A stretch of DNA of 40,020 bases from a bacterium Ga0077546 (GTDB taxonomy: Bacteria; Cyanobacteriota; Vampirovibrionia; Obscuribacterales; Obscuribacteraceae), in assembly GCA_001464165.1 (NCBI GenBank), contig LNEX01000463.1:1-40020 (forward strand), in the 5' to 3' direction. Below the pieces are notes generated by a model. It was not told the DNA's origin. It was given only the letters and a program-made list of their open reading frames with translations, and did no database searches. Positions 8,865-15,975 of this stretch are shown piece after piece; the first letter of the stretch is position 1; the number at the start of each line of letters is the position of its first letter. The position numbers were made by a program, and so were the translations under genes.

Positions 8865-9605
8865 ATGCAAAAGAATTCAATCACCGCTGTGCTCGCGTTC
8901 TTAGCGGTACTTGCATGCCCGTATGCTCTCGCTGATGGCTTGATAGCCAATGGTCACGTCAATGGACCACATACACTCTTGACGCTTACAAAAGAGCAGA
9001 TATCAAGCCTAGCTCACGGGAAAAACAAAATAAACCTAACAGAAAGCCAGCGCAAGAGTCTGCAAGGTCTGAAAAATGCAGACAGCGTCAAGGAACTGTT
9101 GGTATTTCCGGCAACGACCGAGACATGCACCTGCGAACTCGTGAATGTAGCAGTGCGAATAAGCAAAAGCTCTATTGAAGTTGCGAATGAGCTCTTTGGG
9201 AGAGATTTTGCCAAACAAGATAAAGAACAAGCTGCCTGGGATATCAGAAGGAAAGAACAAGAAGAAGCGAAGAAGAGAGAGTTGAGCAACCTAGCGAAAA
9301 GTCCAGAGGCCCGTTTAAATATGCTAGGAGAAGCATCACTACCTGCGTTTCGGGAGAAAGCTATTGGGTACTTCCAATCCGCACTGAAAATCAACCCTAA
9401 TTACAAATGGGCACGGCGCAATTTAGCTGAATGCTATTCAAGCTTGGGTGACAGTGCCATGGGCAACAATCCAGACTATGACAAGGCTGCACACTTTTTC
9501 AAACTTGCGCTTAGCACTACAGAACCTTCAGACTGGCTCTTCTTAGACGCAATGAGGGACAAACTTAAGAGCATTAGTACGAACATAAAAAAGGCAGCAC
9601 GATAA
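8865..9605 (+). CDS. Secreted protein with TPR-like C-terminus
   Basis: The family was not recognised. A clean signal peptide (SITAVLAFLAVLACPYALA, cut before DG at about residue 24) predicts export. Residues 40-130 are a domain with a CTCEL cysteine pair (near residues 83-85) that could be redox-active or metal-binding. Then comes a charged helix (DIRRKEQEEAKKRELSNL) and a C-terminal part that reads as TPR helices (KINPNYKWARRNLAECYSSLG, then YDKAAHFFKLALSTTE). The start has GAGG six bases upstream. A good -10 box, TATAAT at 8831-8836, lies 28 bases before the start, but no convincing -35 box is seen. The next gene begins 13 bases downstream, so the two are probably one transcript. Confidence 0.72.
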   Translation: MQKNSITAVLAFLAVLACPYALADGLIANGHVNGPHTLLTLTKEQISSLAHGKNKINLTESQRKSLQGLKNADSVKELLVFPATTETCTCELVNVAVRISKSSIEVANELFGRDFAKQDKEQAAWDIRRKEQEEAKKRELSNLAKSPEARLNMLGEASLPAFREKAIGYFQSALKINPNYKWARRNLAECYSSLGDSAMGNNPDYDKAAHFFKLALSTTEPSDWLFLDAMRDKLKSISTNIKKAAR

Positions 9606-9618
9606 CACTGAGACAACT

Positions 9619-10242
9619 ATGACAAGCGAAATGCTCATACCAGGCTGGCAATTCTATGGTCTCTCCAAAGAGCACTACGCGGCTGCTATCGACAAAGAAG
9701 TATTCTACAAAGGCTCTCAGTCGGCTCGGCTAGAGGCGACGAGCGAAACCGCACCTGGTTCAGCCGGCATTCATCAGATAATCGACGCAACAAATTACCG
9801 AAATAAGCGCATACGATTCACCGCCTTCATCAAAACTCGAGACGTTGAAGATAGATGTGGACTATATCTGAGCGTTTCGACACACGGCTATCCAACAGAG
9901 CTGGACGAAATGTCCAACCGCCCCATCAAAGGCACCACTGACTGGCAACAATTTAGCGTTGTCATCAACGTGAGCAATGACAGCCGCAGGATAAACTTTG
10001 GAGCTGTTCTCGCCGGGACCGGGACTGTCTGGTTTGACTATGCCGTGCTTGAAATAGTAGGCGATGATGTGGCCAGCACAAATATCTCGCGTTCCAGATT
10101 TGCAACTAGAGATTCAGGTCGCGACAATAGCAAGGCGAATGAAAACCTTCAGACATTACCTAAATCACCGAGCACGGTTCAGTTTAGTTTTGCCAGTTTG
10201 AGGGAAAAATGCTATAGTTATCCCTCAAAAGGTAAATCATGA
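9619..10242 (+). CDS. Jelly-roll / carbohydrate-binding-like protein of unknown role
   Basis: The 207-residue protein has no signal peptide. Residues 5-150 read as a galactose-binding-like beta-sandwich of the CBM4/9 or AraC-associated type: an opening PGWQFYGLSKEHYAAAID, a YKGSQSARLEA strand, then IHQIIDATNYRNKRIRFTAF (the usual 'Q-x-I-x-A-x-x-Y-R-G-K-x-V-x-x' pattern), TTDWQQFSVVINV, and the closing TGTVWFDYAVLEIVG. Such domains bind sugars or act as small-molecule sensors; no enzyme domain is attached. The last 45 or so residues look unstructured. The final codons run through the promoter and operator of the next gene and the stop overlaps the next start (ATGA), as though the original end was replaced when the antitoxin gene arrived. 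Confidence 0.65.
   Translation: MTSEMLIPGWQFYGLSKEHYAAAIDKEVFYKGSQSARLEATSETAPGSAGIHQIIDATNYRNKRIRFTAFIKTRDVEDRCGLYLSVSTHGYPTELDEMSNRPIKGTTDWQQFSVVINVSNDSRRINFGAVLAGTGTVWFDYAVLEIVGDDVASTNISRSRFATRDSGRDNSKANENLQTLPKSPSTVQFSFASLREKCYSYPSKGKS
10190..10229 (+). promoter_or_regulatory. Promoter of the AbiEi-type gene with overlapping palindromic operator
   Basis: A sigma-70-like promoter is present: TTGCCA at 10190-10195, a 17-base spacer, and TATAGT at 10213-10218 preceded by TGC (extended -10 form). A perfect 9-bp inverted repeat, TTTGAGGGA at 10197-10205 and TCCCTCAAA at 10221-10229, brackets the -10 box. One arm sits in the spacer and the other at the expected transcription start. This is the layout of an auto-repressed promoter, and AbiEi antitoxins are known to bind inverted repeats in their own promoters through a winged helix. 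All of it lies within the 3' end of the preceding coding region. AAAGG at 10228-10232 is the ribosome site for the ATG at 10239. Confidence 0.75.
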
Positions 10243-10847
10243 GTACTGCTGAACTAGTACGCCAATTCGTCGAAGTACAACCGCTGGGTGAACCATTCAC
10301 GCCAGCGGTTGTACTTCGGTTCGGCACACGCAAAGCAGTGGACCTAGAGCTTGCCCGTCTGGTTAAATCCGCGGCCTTGATGCGCTTGGCCAGGGGCATA
10401 TATGTGCGGCCAAAATCCAATAAATATGTCGGCATCGTATCGCCTGCCCCTTTCGAGATCGCAATGACGATAGCTGGCGGAAATGTCGAAGTACATGGAG
10501 CAGAAGCTGCTCGAATATTCGGTCTTTCCACTCAGATGCAAGTTCAGCCAGTCTATTACACGACAGGCCCATCTAGGCGCATCAAATATGGTGGCATGCA
10601 GATCAAGCTCAAACACATCAGCCAAAGAAAGATGGTTGCCCCCGGCACCAATGTTGGACTCGCAATTTCCGCATTGTGGTATCTCGGAAAGAACCAGGTA
10701 GAGAACGCAACCTTTGCCACTATTCAGAAGAGGTTGACCGAGGCTGAATACATGCAGCTCAAAGAATCAGTTCCACAAATGCCGGCGTGGATGGCTGAGG
10801 GCTTGATGCGCTTTGAGAGGGAAAGGCAAGCGATTCTAGCGAAATAG
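10239..10847 (+). CDS. AbiEi-type (DUF6088-like) antitoxin / transcriptional regulator, no toxin partner
   Basis: The 202-residue protein matches the AbiEi/DUF6088 pattern. It has an N-terminal winged helix (about 1-62) with GEPFTPAVVLRFGTRKAVD and LARLVKSAALMRLARGIYV, the wing ending in the usual R-G-x-Y-V-R-P. The C-terminal domain holds the conserved AMTIAGGNVEVHGAEAARIFGL stretch (about 69-90), TTGPSRRIKYGG and LKHISQRKM. In the type IV AbiE system this protein represses its own operon and opposes AbiEii, a nucleotidyltransferase toxin normally encoded just downstream. Here the next gene is on the opposite strand only 6 bases away and is no nucleotidyltransferase, so this is a solitary antitoxin or a stand-alone regulator. 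Its own promoter and operator lie immediately upstream. Confidence 0.88.
   Translation: MSTAELVRQFVEVQPLGEPFTPAVVLRFGTRKAVDLELARLVKSAALMRLARGIYVRPKSNKYVGIVSPAPFEIAMTIAGGNVEVHGAEAARIFGLSTQMQVQPVYYTTGPSRRIKYGGMQIKLKHISQRKMVAPGTNVGLAISALWYLGKNQVENATFATIQKRLTEAEYMQLKESVPQMPAWMAEGLMRFERERQAILAK
10271..10318. repeat. Long near-perfect inverted repeat (hairpin) inside the antitoxin coding sequence
   Basis: Arms CGAAGTACAACCGCTGG (10271-10287) and its exact reverse complement (10302-10318) pair over 17 bases. They continue inward with GTGAA (10288-10292) and TTCAC (10296-10300) around the loop CCA, with one unpaired G at 10301. That gives about 22 base pairs with a 3-base loop. It covers codons 11-27, in the conserved winged-helix region, so the bases serve both protein and structure. 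In mRNA it would form a very stable hairpin 32 bases after the AUG. Confidence 0.9.
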
Positions 10848-10853
10848 CAACCT

Positions 10854-11447
10854 TCAAGACGCCTTAAGTAGCCGCTCGCGAAGCAAACTTATGCCATGCT
10901 CTATGTTTGATTCCAATTCGTCCATGTGCTTCTTTCTGCTTTCCTCCACATACATGCCAAGCAGACTACCAATTTCAGCGTGGTACCAACAATTGAAGAG
11001 AGCGTTCGACAATTTGCTGCAAGCCAGCTTGTCACCGCGGACTCGTGAAACTCTAACTAGACTGAATTTCCCGATGATAGGCTCTGGCACCGCAAATGGA
11101 TTCTCAACAATTCGATTCAACAGCCTCTCTGACTCTGCACTTGACCCCTCACTCTTTCTGACTCTAGACAAAAGGCAAATGCTGTTGCCCACCGGCGTCC
11201 AGATATTATGATCACCACTAAAAACAATATTCCGCTCAAGAAAAGACAGTATTTCTAAAGCTTCTTCAATTCGATCAAGAACATAGAGATACGATGCCAG
11301 CTCGCTGGCCAACAAGAGCGAATTGCCACTCTTAACCGAGAACTTTCTACTTAGATTATTTCTCAGCGCTCGCAAAAGCTTGTGACCCTCTGGCCGGTCA
11401 ACTATTTCGCGAAAAGCCAACCTCGCATCTATTGTCGGTTCGACCAT
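10854..11447 (-). CDS. Hypothetical helical protein
   Basis: No family was recognised. The start chosen is the ATG at 11445-11447, because GGAGG (minus strand, 11454-11458) lies six bases upstream. Longer readings add 15 residues with no ribosome site of their own. The 197-residue product is predicted mostly alpha-helical with TPR-like alternation (SNLLLASELASYLYVLDRIEEALEIL is the clearest stretch; only its pattern is meant), but no canonical repeat can be assigned. There is no signal peptide, so it is probably cytoplasmic. It converges on the AbiEi-type gene, with only six bases between the stop codons. That raises the idea of a linked function or antisense interference, without direct support. 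Confidence 0.6.
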   Translation of the reverse strand: MVEPTIDARLAFREIVDRPEGHKLLRALRNNLSRKFSVKSGNSLLLASELASYLYVLDRIEEALEILSFLERNIVFSGDHNIWTPVGNSICLLSRVRKSEGSSAESERLLNRIVENPFAVPEPIIGKFSLVRVSRVRGDKLACSKLSNALFNCWYHAEIGSLLGMYVEESRKKHMDELESNIEHGISLLRERLLKAS

Positions 11448-11565
11448 TCTCATCCTCCGTAGCCGAATTATAACTACTCTCCCAGGGTACAAATCTAAAG
11501 CACCGAGAAACTTTCACGAAGTGTCCGCTATGCTGCAATCTGGCTAGAGCAACTGGAGAAATGAG

Positions 11566-12687
11566 ATGGTGGATCAAAGAAACGACACTACCGCTGTAAG
11601 AGATCGCAAAACCGAAGTTGACAATACCCCTGCAGACAAGATAAGCGCAGGAAGACTTCAAGAGATTAGCGGTCCAGCCACCAAAGTAAATGATAAAGCC
11701 GAGGCTCAGCGCCCTCAGGGCGACGAAAAACGCAGTGGCGAGTTCACAAAAGAACCATATAGCGTTGATGTATCAGCTGTGGCCTTTACTGCACTGAAAG
11801 AAAAGCTCGGCGTCGATCTGCTATCAAGCGGCAAATGGGATGCAAAAACTACCGAGCAAAAATGGTGGTCGAAAGCTATGCAGGAAGCCGCTGCCAATCT
11901 TGACCAGCTGCCACCTGGCCTGGAAATCAAAGCAATGGCGGCCAAAGGTGTTGGTGGCGCCCAAATAGTCAATGACGCAGTAGGCACAAAACTAGAAGAC
12001 AGTGGCCGTCCCGACAGCCTGTACCTGGCCGGAAGTATTGCCAAAAGCGATACGTGGAGCGCCAAAGCCAAAGACATGGAGATAAAAGACGAGAAGGGCA
12101 ATGTCGTACAAAACCCAAATCGTCCTGATGGCAAGGCAGACAGCATTTACAAGCAGGGCACGGTCTACCAGGTAGACGGAGTCAAAGTTTTTGAAATCCA
12201 CAAAGATGCAAGTGGCGCAAGAACGTTCGCTATTGCCGACCCTGGTAACTTACCGGCTGGTATGGACTACAACACCTACGCTCAGAAGATGATTACAAAA
12301 GCCCTACAAACCGAAGGCAAACAGGGGCCTATTGAATTTCCTGCCTATGAAAAGAAAGTACAGCAAGACCTTTCTGGCATCATTGGTTTAGGCGTCAAAG
12401 ATTCAAACTTGTATATTGCTCAAGCTAAAATGGACGCAATTTGGGCCGCAAACAAAGATGGTAAATTTGCCATCGAGAAACAATCATTTGAGATAAGAAC
12501 ACGCGGCCTAAGTCTCGCTCCACAAGACCCGCCTGCAGAAAGACTAGATCGCTCGAAATTCATGGTGGCAGAGGCAACCAATCTAGGGCACGTATACATG
12601 GCTGCCCGTTTTGATGCTAGTCAAGGCGATCTCAAGAAACCAGATCTTGAAAAACTAAAGAAAGAAGCTGGCTACGGCGGGAAGTAG
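11566..12687 (+). CDS. Hypothetical hydrophilic protein with charged N-terminal tail
   Basis: No known family. It has 373 residues with no signal peptide or membrane segment. The first 60 or so residues are highly charged and low in hydrophobics, probably disordered. They contain DTTAVRDRK, which resembles DTTVARDKS near the N-terminus of the metalloprotease-like protein at 17409. A folded part follows (about 65-370) with LKEKLGVDLLSSGKWD, a WW pair (TEQKWWSKAM), YQVDGVKVFEIHKDASG, FAIADPGNLPAGMDY and FMVAEATNLGHVYMAARFD. The start has GGAG seven bases upstream. Both neighbours run the other way, so it is a single-gene transcript. Localisation is unknown; a dedicated export route using the charged N-terminus is speculative. 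Confidence 0.65.
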   Translation: MVDQRNDTTAVRDRKTEVDNTPADKISAGRLQEISGPATKVNDKAEAQRPQGDEKRSGEFTKEPYSVDVSAVAFTALKEKLGVDLLSSGKWDAKTTEQKWWSKAMQEAAANLDQLPPGLEIKAMAAKGVGGAQIVNDAVGTKLEDSGRPDSLYLAGSIAKSDTWSAKAKDMEIKDEKGNVVQNPNRPDGKADSIYKQGTVYQVDGVKVFEIHKDASGARTFAIADPGNLPAGMDYNTYAQKMITKALQTEGKQGPIEFPAYEKKVQQDLSGIIGLGVKDSNLYIAQAKMDAIWAANKDGKFAIEKQSFEIRTRGLSLAPQDPPAERLDRSKFMVAEATNLGHVYMAARFDASQGDLKKPDLEKLKKEAGYGGK

Positions 12688-12736
12688 GTCAAGCCGAAAG
12701 TCAAGGTAATTTGAGTTGACTCAATCACTTCTCACT

Positions 12737-12901
12737 TCAATAAATCATTCTTGAATTCTGAGGTGGGCGGGTGAATTCATCGTATGGGTCAAGCCAAAAG
12801 AAGTTCACTTGTTCAAATGCTTGCTTGAAAGCGCTAGCTCTCTCATCAGAAAGTTGAATTTTAACGGCTTTCAATTCATTGCGCCGGAGCGGTTCCGATG
12901 C
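12737..12901 (-). other. In-frame continuation of the lipoprotein gene beyond a TGA stop
   Basis: Reading on after the TGA at 12902-12904 gives ASEPLRRNELKAVKIQLSDE, then RASAFKQAFEQVNFF, WLDPYDEFTRPP and QNSRMIY, before a final TGA at 12737-12739. The alternation of charged, aliphatic and aromatic residues looks like a real helical domain and not random translation. No ribosome site precedes an internal start. A single C-to-T change (CGA to TGA) would explain the break. Readthrough or a sequence error are the alternatives. Confidence 0.5.
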
Positions 12902-13282
12902 TCAAGACCTCGCTGCACTTTCCATCTCCTTTCCCGTGACATAGCTTTCACCATCATCAGGGAAGTATGCCGTAACACAGAGAGGCTGGTGAAAAGAGCG
13001 AAGCCAGAGAAAACGGTAGGCACTGACCTTGGGCCCTACTTCTTTCAATGGTCGCTCTTGCATCTCCTTAAGGCTACTGACGATCCTGGCTCGTGTGCTT
13101 AGTTCAAACTCAGAACCTTTAGCGAAATAGTCAGATACTGCAAGCCCTTCCAAGGAAAGCTTGGCTGTGTAATTGCCTGATGAGTGTGAGCCTGTAGAGC
13201 AAGAATTGAGCAGCGCGAATGCCACAAAGAAAAATGCCACTGCATTTAGTGTCGACTGTTTAGGCATATAGCGAGCGACCAC
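12902..13282 (-). CDS. Small lipoprotein, probably truncated by an in-frame TGA
   Basis: The start is GTG with AGAGG six bases upstream. The hydrophobic core AVAFFFVAFALL is followed by the lipobox-like LLNSC, giving a lipid-anchored mature protein with N-terminal C-S-T-G. The open frame encodes 126 residues. After its TGA at 12902-12904 the same frame stays open for 54 more codons with protein-like composition (see the separate entry), so the gene may have been longer. It is the last gene of a minus-strand series with the 37-residue ORF, the membrane protein and the zinc-finger protein. No family was recognised. A plus-strand ORF of 97 codons overlaps it but lacks any supporting signal. Confidence 0.62.
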   Translation of the reverse strand: MVARYMPKQSTLNAVAFFFVAFALLNSCSTGSHSSGNYTAKLSLEGLAVSDYFAKGSEFELSTRARIVSSLKEMQERPLKEVGPKVSAYRFLWLRSFHQPLCVTAYFPDDGESYVTGKEMESAARS

Positions 13283-13300
13283 AAAGAACCTCTCGACACT

Positions 13301-13414
13301 TTAGCACGCGGCATTAAGATACACTTGCTCACTAATAGCTTTTCTAGAACGACCACCACCTCGATCTTTCAAACCAATGTCGACTGTAGCCAATAGTCTA
13401 TAGAAATAGCCCAT
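13301..13414 (-). CDS. Small ORF of 37 residues, translationally coupled
   Basis: An ATG at 13412-13414 has GAGGAG seven bases upstream, and this ribosome site overlaps the stop codon region of the membrane protein gene before it. The ORF encodes MGYFYRLLATVDIGLKDRG, then GGRSRKAISEQVYLNAAC, with a TAA stop at 13301-13303. It fills the only sizeable gap between two genes of the same strand, with 11 bases before it and 18 bases to the next GTG. It has no signal peptide and is basic in the middle. No similarity was recognised. The spacing and ribosome site support real translation; the function is unknown. Confidence 0.55.
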   Translation of the reverse strand: MGYFYRLLATVDIGLKDRGGGRSRKAISEQVYLNAAC

Positions 13415-13425
13415 TTGCTCACTCC

Positions 13426-14265
13426 TCAATAAATCTCACTGAGCTTCCCGACCTTTAAAATTGTCGAAATGGCCGGCAGCAAGCTGAGACAACACACGCC
13501 TGGATAAACGAAGAAAAACAAATAGAATAAATATGCTCTCGGACTATCCCAATACCTAACAATAACTGCCCCCGCAGCCCACCAACTAACCACAATCATC
13601 AACAAAAGCCATGTTGCCGACTGATAAACAAGCACTGAATAGTAACCAGGCGTCAGGCAGAAGCCAGCAATAGCGCAAAAGAATGGCATGCTAAAAATTG
13701 CAATCGTTTTCTGCAGCCTGTCAGTATTCTTCAAACAACTCGACAAGGGGATAGATTCGGCGATAGATTTTCTTGCAGAATGTATCCCATATCTCAAAAG
13801 CAAAACGGAGGCAAGAGTACAGCAGTATACGAGAGGCACCATGATCCATCCGGCAATGAGCGTATACCCATTAGACCGTTGACAAAAGAAACGACCAGCA
13901 AAGATTTGGCACGGGTCAAGAGCAGCAAAAGCTATCAAAGTTGCAGCCAAGCCAGTTGCAATCTCAGTGTAAGCTACTCTCAACTTGCTCTGTCGTTCGA
14001 TAGGCCAGTTAAGCAACAACCACTGCTCTCCAGGACTTCGCTCAAATTCTAAAATTTGCCAAATCACTCGAAAAAGTAAAGGCGCTACAGCTGGTGGAAA
14101 AAACTTCCAAAATTCGAAGTACCAGCTAGAAAAAAATGAAGGTTCAAAAATCCCGCAAGCAAACATAATGATGGTAACAGGGTACAACGGCACAATTACA
14201 CAAAGAAAAATCAGCGTGGCATTAATGATCGCGGCCGGTAGCAATCGATTGAACAGAAATTTCAT
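13426..14265 (-). CDS. Multi-pass membrane protein of unknown family
   Basis: The 279-residue protein contains about six to seven hydrophobic segments (for example IINATLIFLCVIVPLYPVTI, LAATLIAFAAL, LIAGWIMVPLVYCCTLASVL, TIAIFSMPFFCAIAGFCL and ATWLLLMIVVSWWAAGAVIV). Loops contain FERSPGEQWLLLNWPIERQ and a cysteine pair around a DPCQIFAGRFFCQRS loop. No transporter or enzyme signature was recognised. The start ATG is two bases after the stop of the zinc-finger gene, so the two are translationally coupled and probably work together. The end is coupled to the 37-residue ORF. Confidence 0.7.
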   Translation of the reverse strand: MKFLFNRLLPAAIINATLIFLCVIVPLYPVTIIMFACGIFEPSFFSSWYFEFWKFFPPAVAPLLFRVIWQILEFERSPGEQWLLLNWPIERQSKLRVAYTEIATGLAATLIAFAALDPCQIFAGRFFCQRSNGYTLIAGWIMVPLVYCCTLASVLLLRYGIHSARKSIAESIPLSSCLKNTDRLQKTIAIFSMPFFCAIAGFCLTPGYYSVLVYQSATWLLLMIVVSWWAAGAVIVRYWDSPRAYLFYLFFFVYPGVCCLSLLPAISTILKVGKLSEIY

Positions 14266-14267
14266 GC

Positions 14268-15896
14268 TTACTTCTTACCCGCTGAGCGAATCACTGGCAT
14301 GATTGCCTTTATCCACTTATTCTCAGGACTGCGCTTCAACCATACGCGACCACGACGCAAGGCCACTTTGTTTTTCGGATCGGCCCTCAAGACAGCGTAA
14401 ATCATTTCTGGTTCTAATTCTTCATGATCTTTCAAGCGTTCGAACGAGGCCTCTGCTTCAGCAATCGTTTCGTCATCAGGTGCTCGCAGTAGCAGCCTTA
14501 TTAAAATCCACGGTGTCCTGTCCCTCGCATATGCTTCCTTTGCCCAGGCAATGCTCTCCTCATCGGCATGCGCACCAAGCAGGGTGCCAACCACATGTGA
14601 CTTACGGTCAGCAGATGCCTCCGCTCTCAGCAAAAGTTGTGCTTCTTTCACAGAGTACTCATCCGGCTTGGTGTTGCGCCAAAAGCCAGAGTTCAAAATG
14701 TCAGAAATTACATTCCAGGCGTGTGCACTGGTCCGATGCTCTTGGTGCCACTGCTTCGCCCTGCCAATATCTAGTTTAGAACCTGTAGCAGAAAGCACAG
14801 AAGCGTAAACTCGACCAGCGACCTCATGGTCAGGGTTTTCCTTCAACCAAGCTCTGGCAACCCTCACAACACCAGGTAGAATAGACCTGTGATTATTTGC
14901 AGCAGCTGGGACCAATCGTTCAAGTGTACTGGGCAAATTGTCGCTAGTACGGCCCCCTCTGCGCGCCCAGTCAAAGGCGGCTTCAATAATTTCGGGCGAC
15001 TTTGATCTTGAAATGTGAACAGAGACGTAAGCCTCTGGGTTACGGACATTCAATCTCAACCACTTCAATACAAACCCTTGAACGCTCTCGCGTTTCACCT
15101 TGGAAGTGACTAAGAGATTAAAGGACCAAGTATCGGCAGTAGGATTTCGCTCCAAAAGATCTTCAATCTTTTTGTACAGGCCTTTATGCGGAGGACTTTC
15201 CAGAATTGCTTGAATAATTGGTCCCAGGCTACGAACATCATCTGAGGTCTTTAGATACCATCCAGCCAAGCGAACTGTCTTAACTGATGGATCAGCCTTA
15301 AGCAGCTCAGCAACAAGCTCTGGTGCGGCGTCATGACTCTTATGCTGGCCCAGCCACGACAGGCCATCAGCTACAAGACTGGCAGACGGCTTTAGCTCCA
15401 AGAGCATTGCGATAGCTTTTCCGGCAGCTTCATCAGATTTGTTTTCCTTCAGCCAGACGCGGCCTTGCTTCAGAAAATCCTTGTCATCTGATGCTTCATT
15501 GGCCAGATGCAACCATTCCTTCTCTTTCGGAGTCCACTCCCTGTTCTCACAGGCACAATCGCCATGTTCCTCATCACTGTTACCAGTTTCGTCAGTCTCA
15601 CTACCCGCAGCTCGCTGACCGGCTATCTCCTCCAGTTTCTCAACGCACAGATGCACGCATTCTAAGCAGATATAGACACCATCACCAGAAATCAGTTTCT
15701 CGTCTGAATTCGAAGAACAGTACCAACAGAATGAACACTTAGCTCGCTTTGGTTTCCACTCCTCAGGTGCTTTTCGAGAAAACTCCTGCAAGCAAAATGT
15801 CACACACCGGTTGCAGATGTTAGCAATTAGTCCCGCAATCAGCGTTTCAACCTCATCACTATTCTTGCCGCACCAATCGCATTTTAGTTTGGACAT
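14268..15896 (-). CDS. Protein with two ClpX-type zinc fingers fused to helical repeats (no AAA+ domain)
   Basis: Two consecutive C4 zinc-binding domains of the ClpX N-terminal type are visible: C6/C9...C28/C31 (KCDWCGK ... LIAGLIANICNRCVTFC) and C54/C57...C77/C80 (KCSFCWYC ... LISGDGVYICLECVHLC). The C-x2-C ... C-x2-C spacing and the 'L-I-x-G-x-x-x-Y/N-I-C-x-x-C-V' text are typical of ClpX, where the domain dimerises and binds adaptors. An acidic linker follows (about 95-115). From about 120 to the end (542) there are repeats of roughly 34 residues, each with a W-L-K/R-x-N/S-x-x-x-E-A-x-G pattern (VWLKENKSDEAAGKA, AWLKENPDHEVAGRV, VWLKRSPENKWIKA), resembling TPR or HEAT units. No Walker motifs exist, so this is not ClpX. 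It may be an adaptor or scaffold. Confidence 0.82.
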   Translation of the reverse strand: MSKLKCDWCGKNSDEVETLIAGLIANICNRCVTFCLQEFSRKAPEEWKPKRAKCSFCWYCSSNSDEKLISGDGVYICLECVHLCVEKLEEIAGQRAAGSETDETGNSDEEHGDCACENREWTPKEKEWLHLANEASDDKDFLKQGRVWLKENKSDEAAGKAIAMLLELKPSASLVADGLSWLGQHKSHDAAPELVAELLKADPSVKTVRLAGWYLKTSDDVRSLGPIIQAILESPPHKGLYKKIEDLLERNPTADTWSFNLLVTSKVKRESVQGFVLKWLRLNVRNPEAYVSVHISRSKSPEIIEAAFDWARRGGRTSDNLPSTLERLVPAAANNHRSILPGVVRVARAWLKENPDHEVAGRVYASVLSATGSKLDIGRAKQWHQEHRTSAHAWNVISDILNSGFWRNTKPDEYSVKEAQLLLRAEASADRKSHVVGTLLGAHADEESIAWAKEAYARDRTPWILIRLLLRAPDDETIAEAEASFERLKDHEELEPEMIYAVLRADPKNKVALRRGRVWLKRSPENKWIKAIMPVIRSAGKK

Positions 15897-15975
15897 CGGC
15901 TCGAATCACCTAAATAGGAATCTCCACTCTTACAACCATAGCATTTGCACATTGCACAGTACGAGAATCAACACC

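Noticed and set aside
12809..13102. A 97-codon plus-strand ORF opposite the lipoprotein gene
   Set aside because: It has no ribosome site and no recognisable composition. The opposite strand has a lipobox, a ribosome site and a co-directional operon.
14268..15896. Annotation as ClpX
   Set aside because: The zinc-binding domains are ClpX-like, but Walker A/B motifs and the AAA+ domain are absent and the rest is helical repeats.
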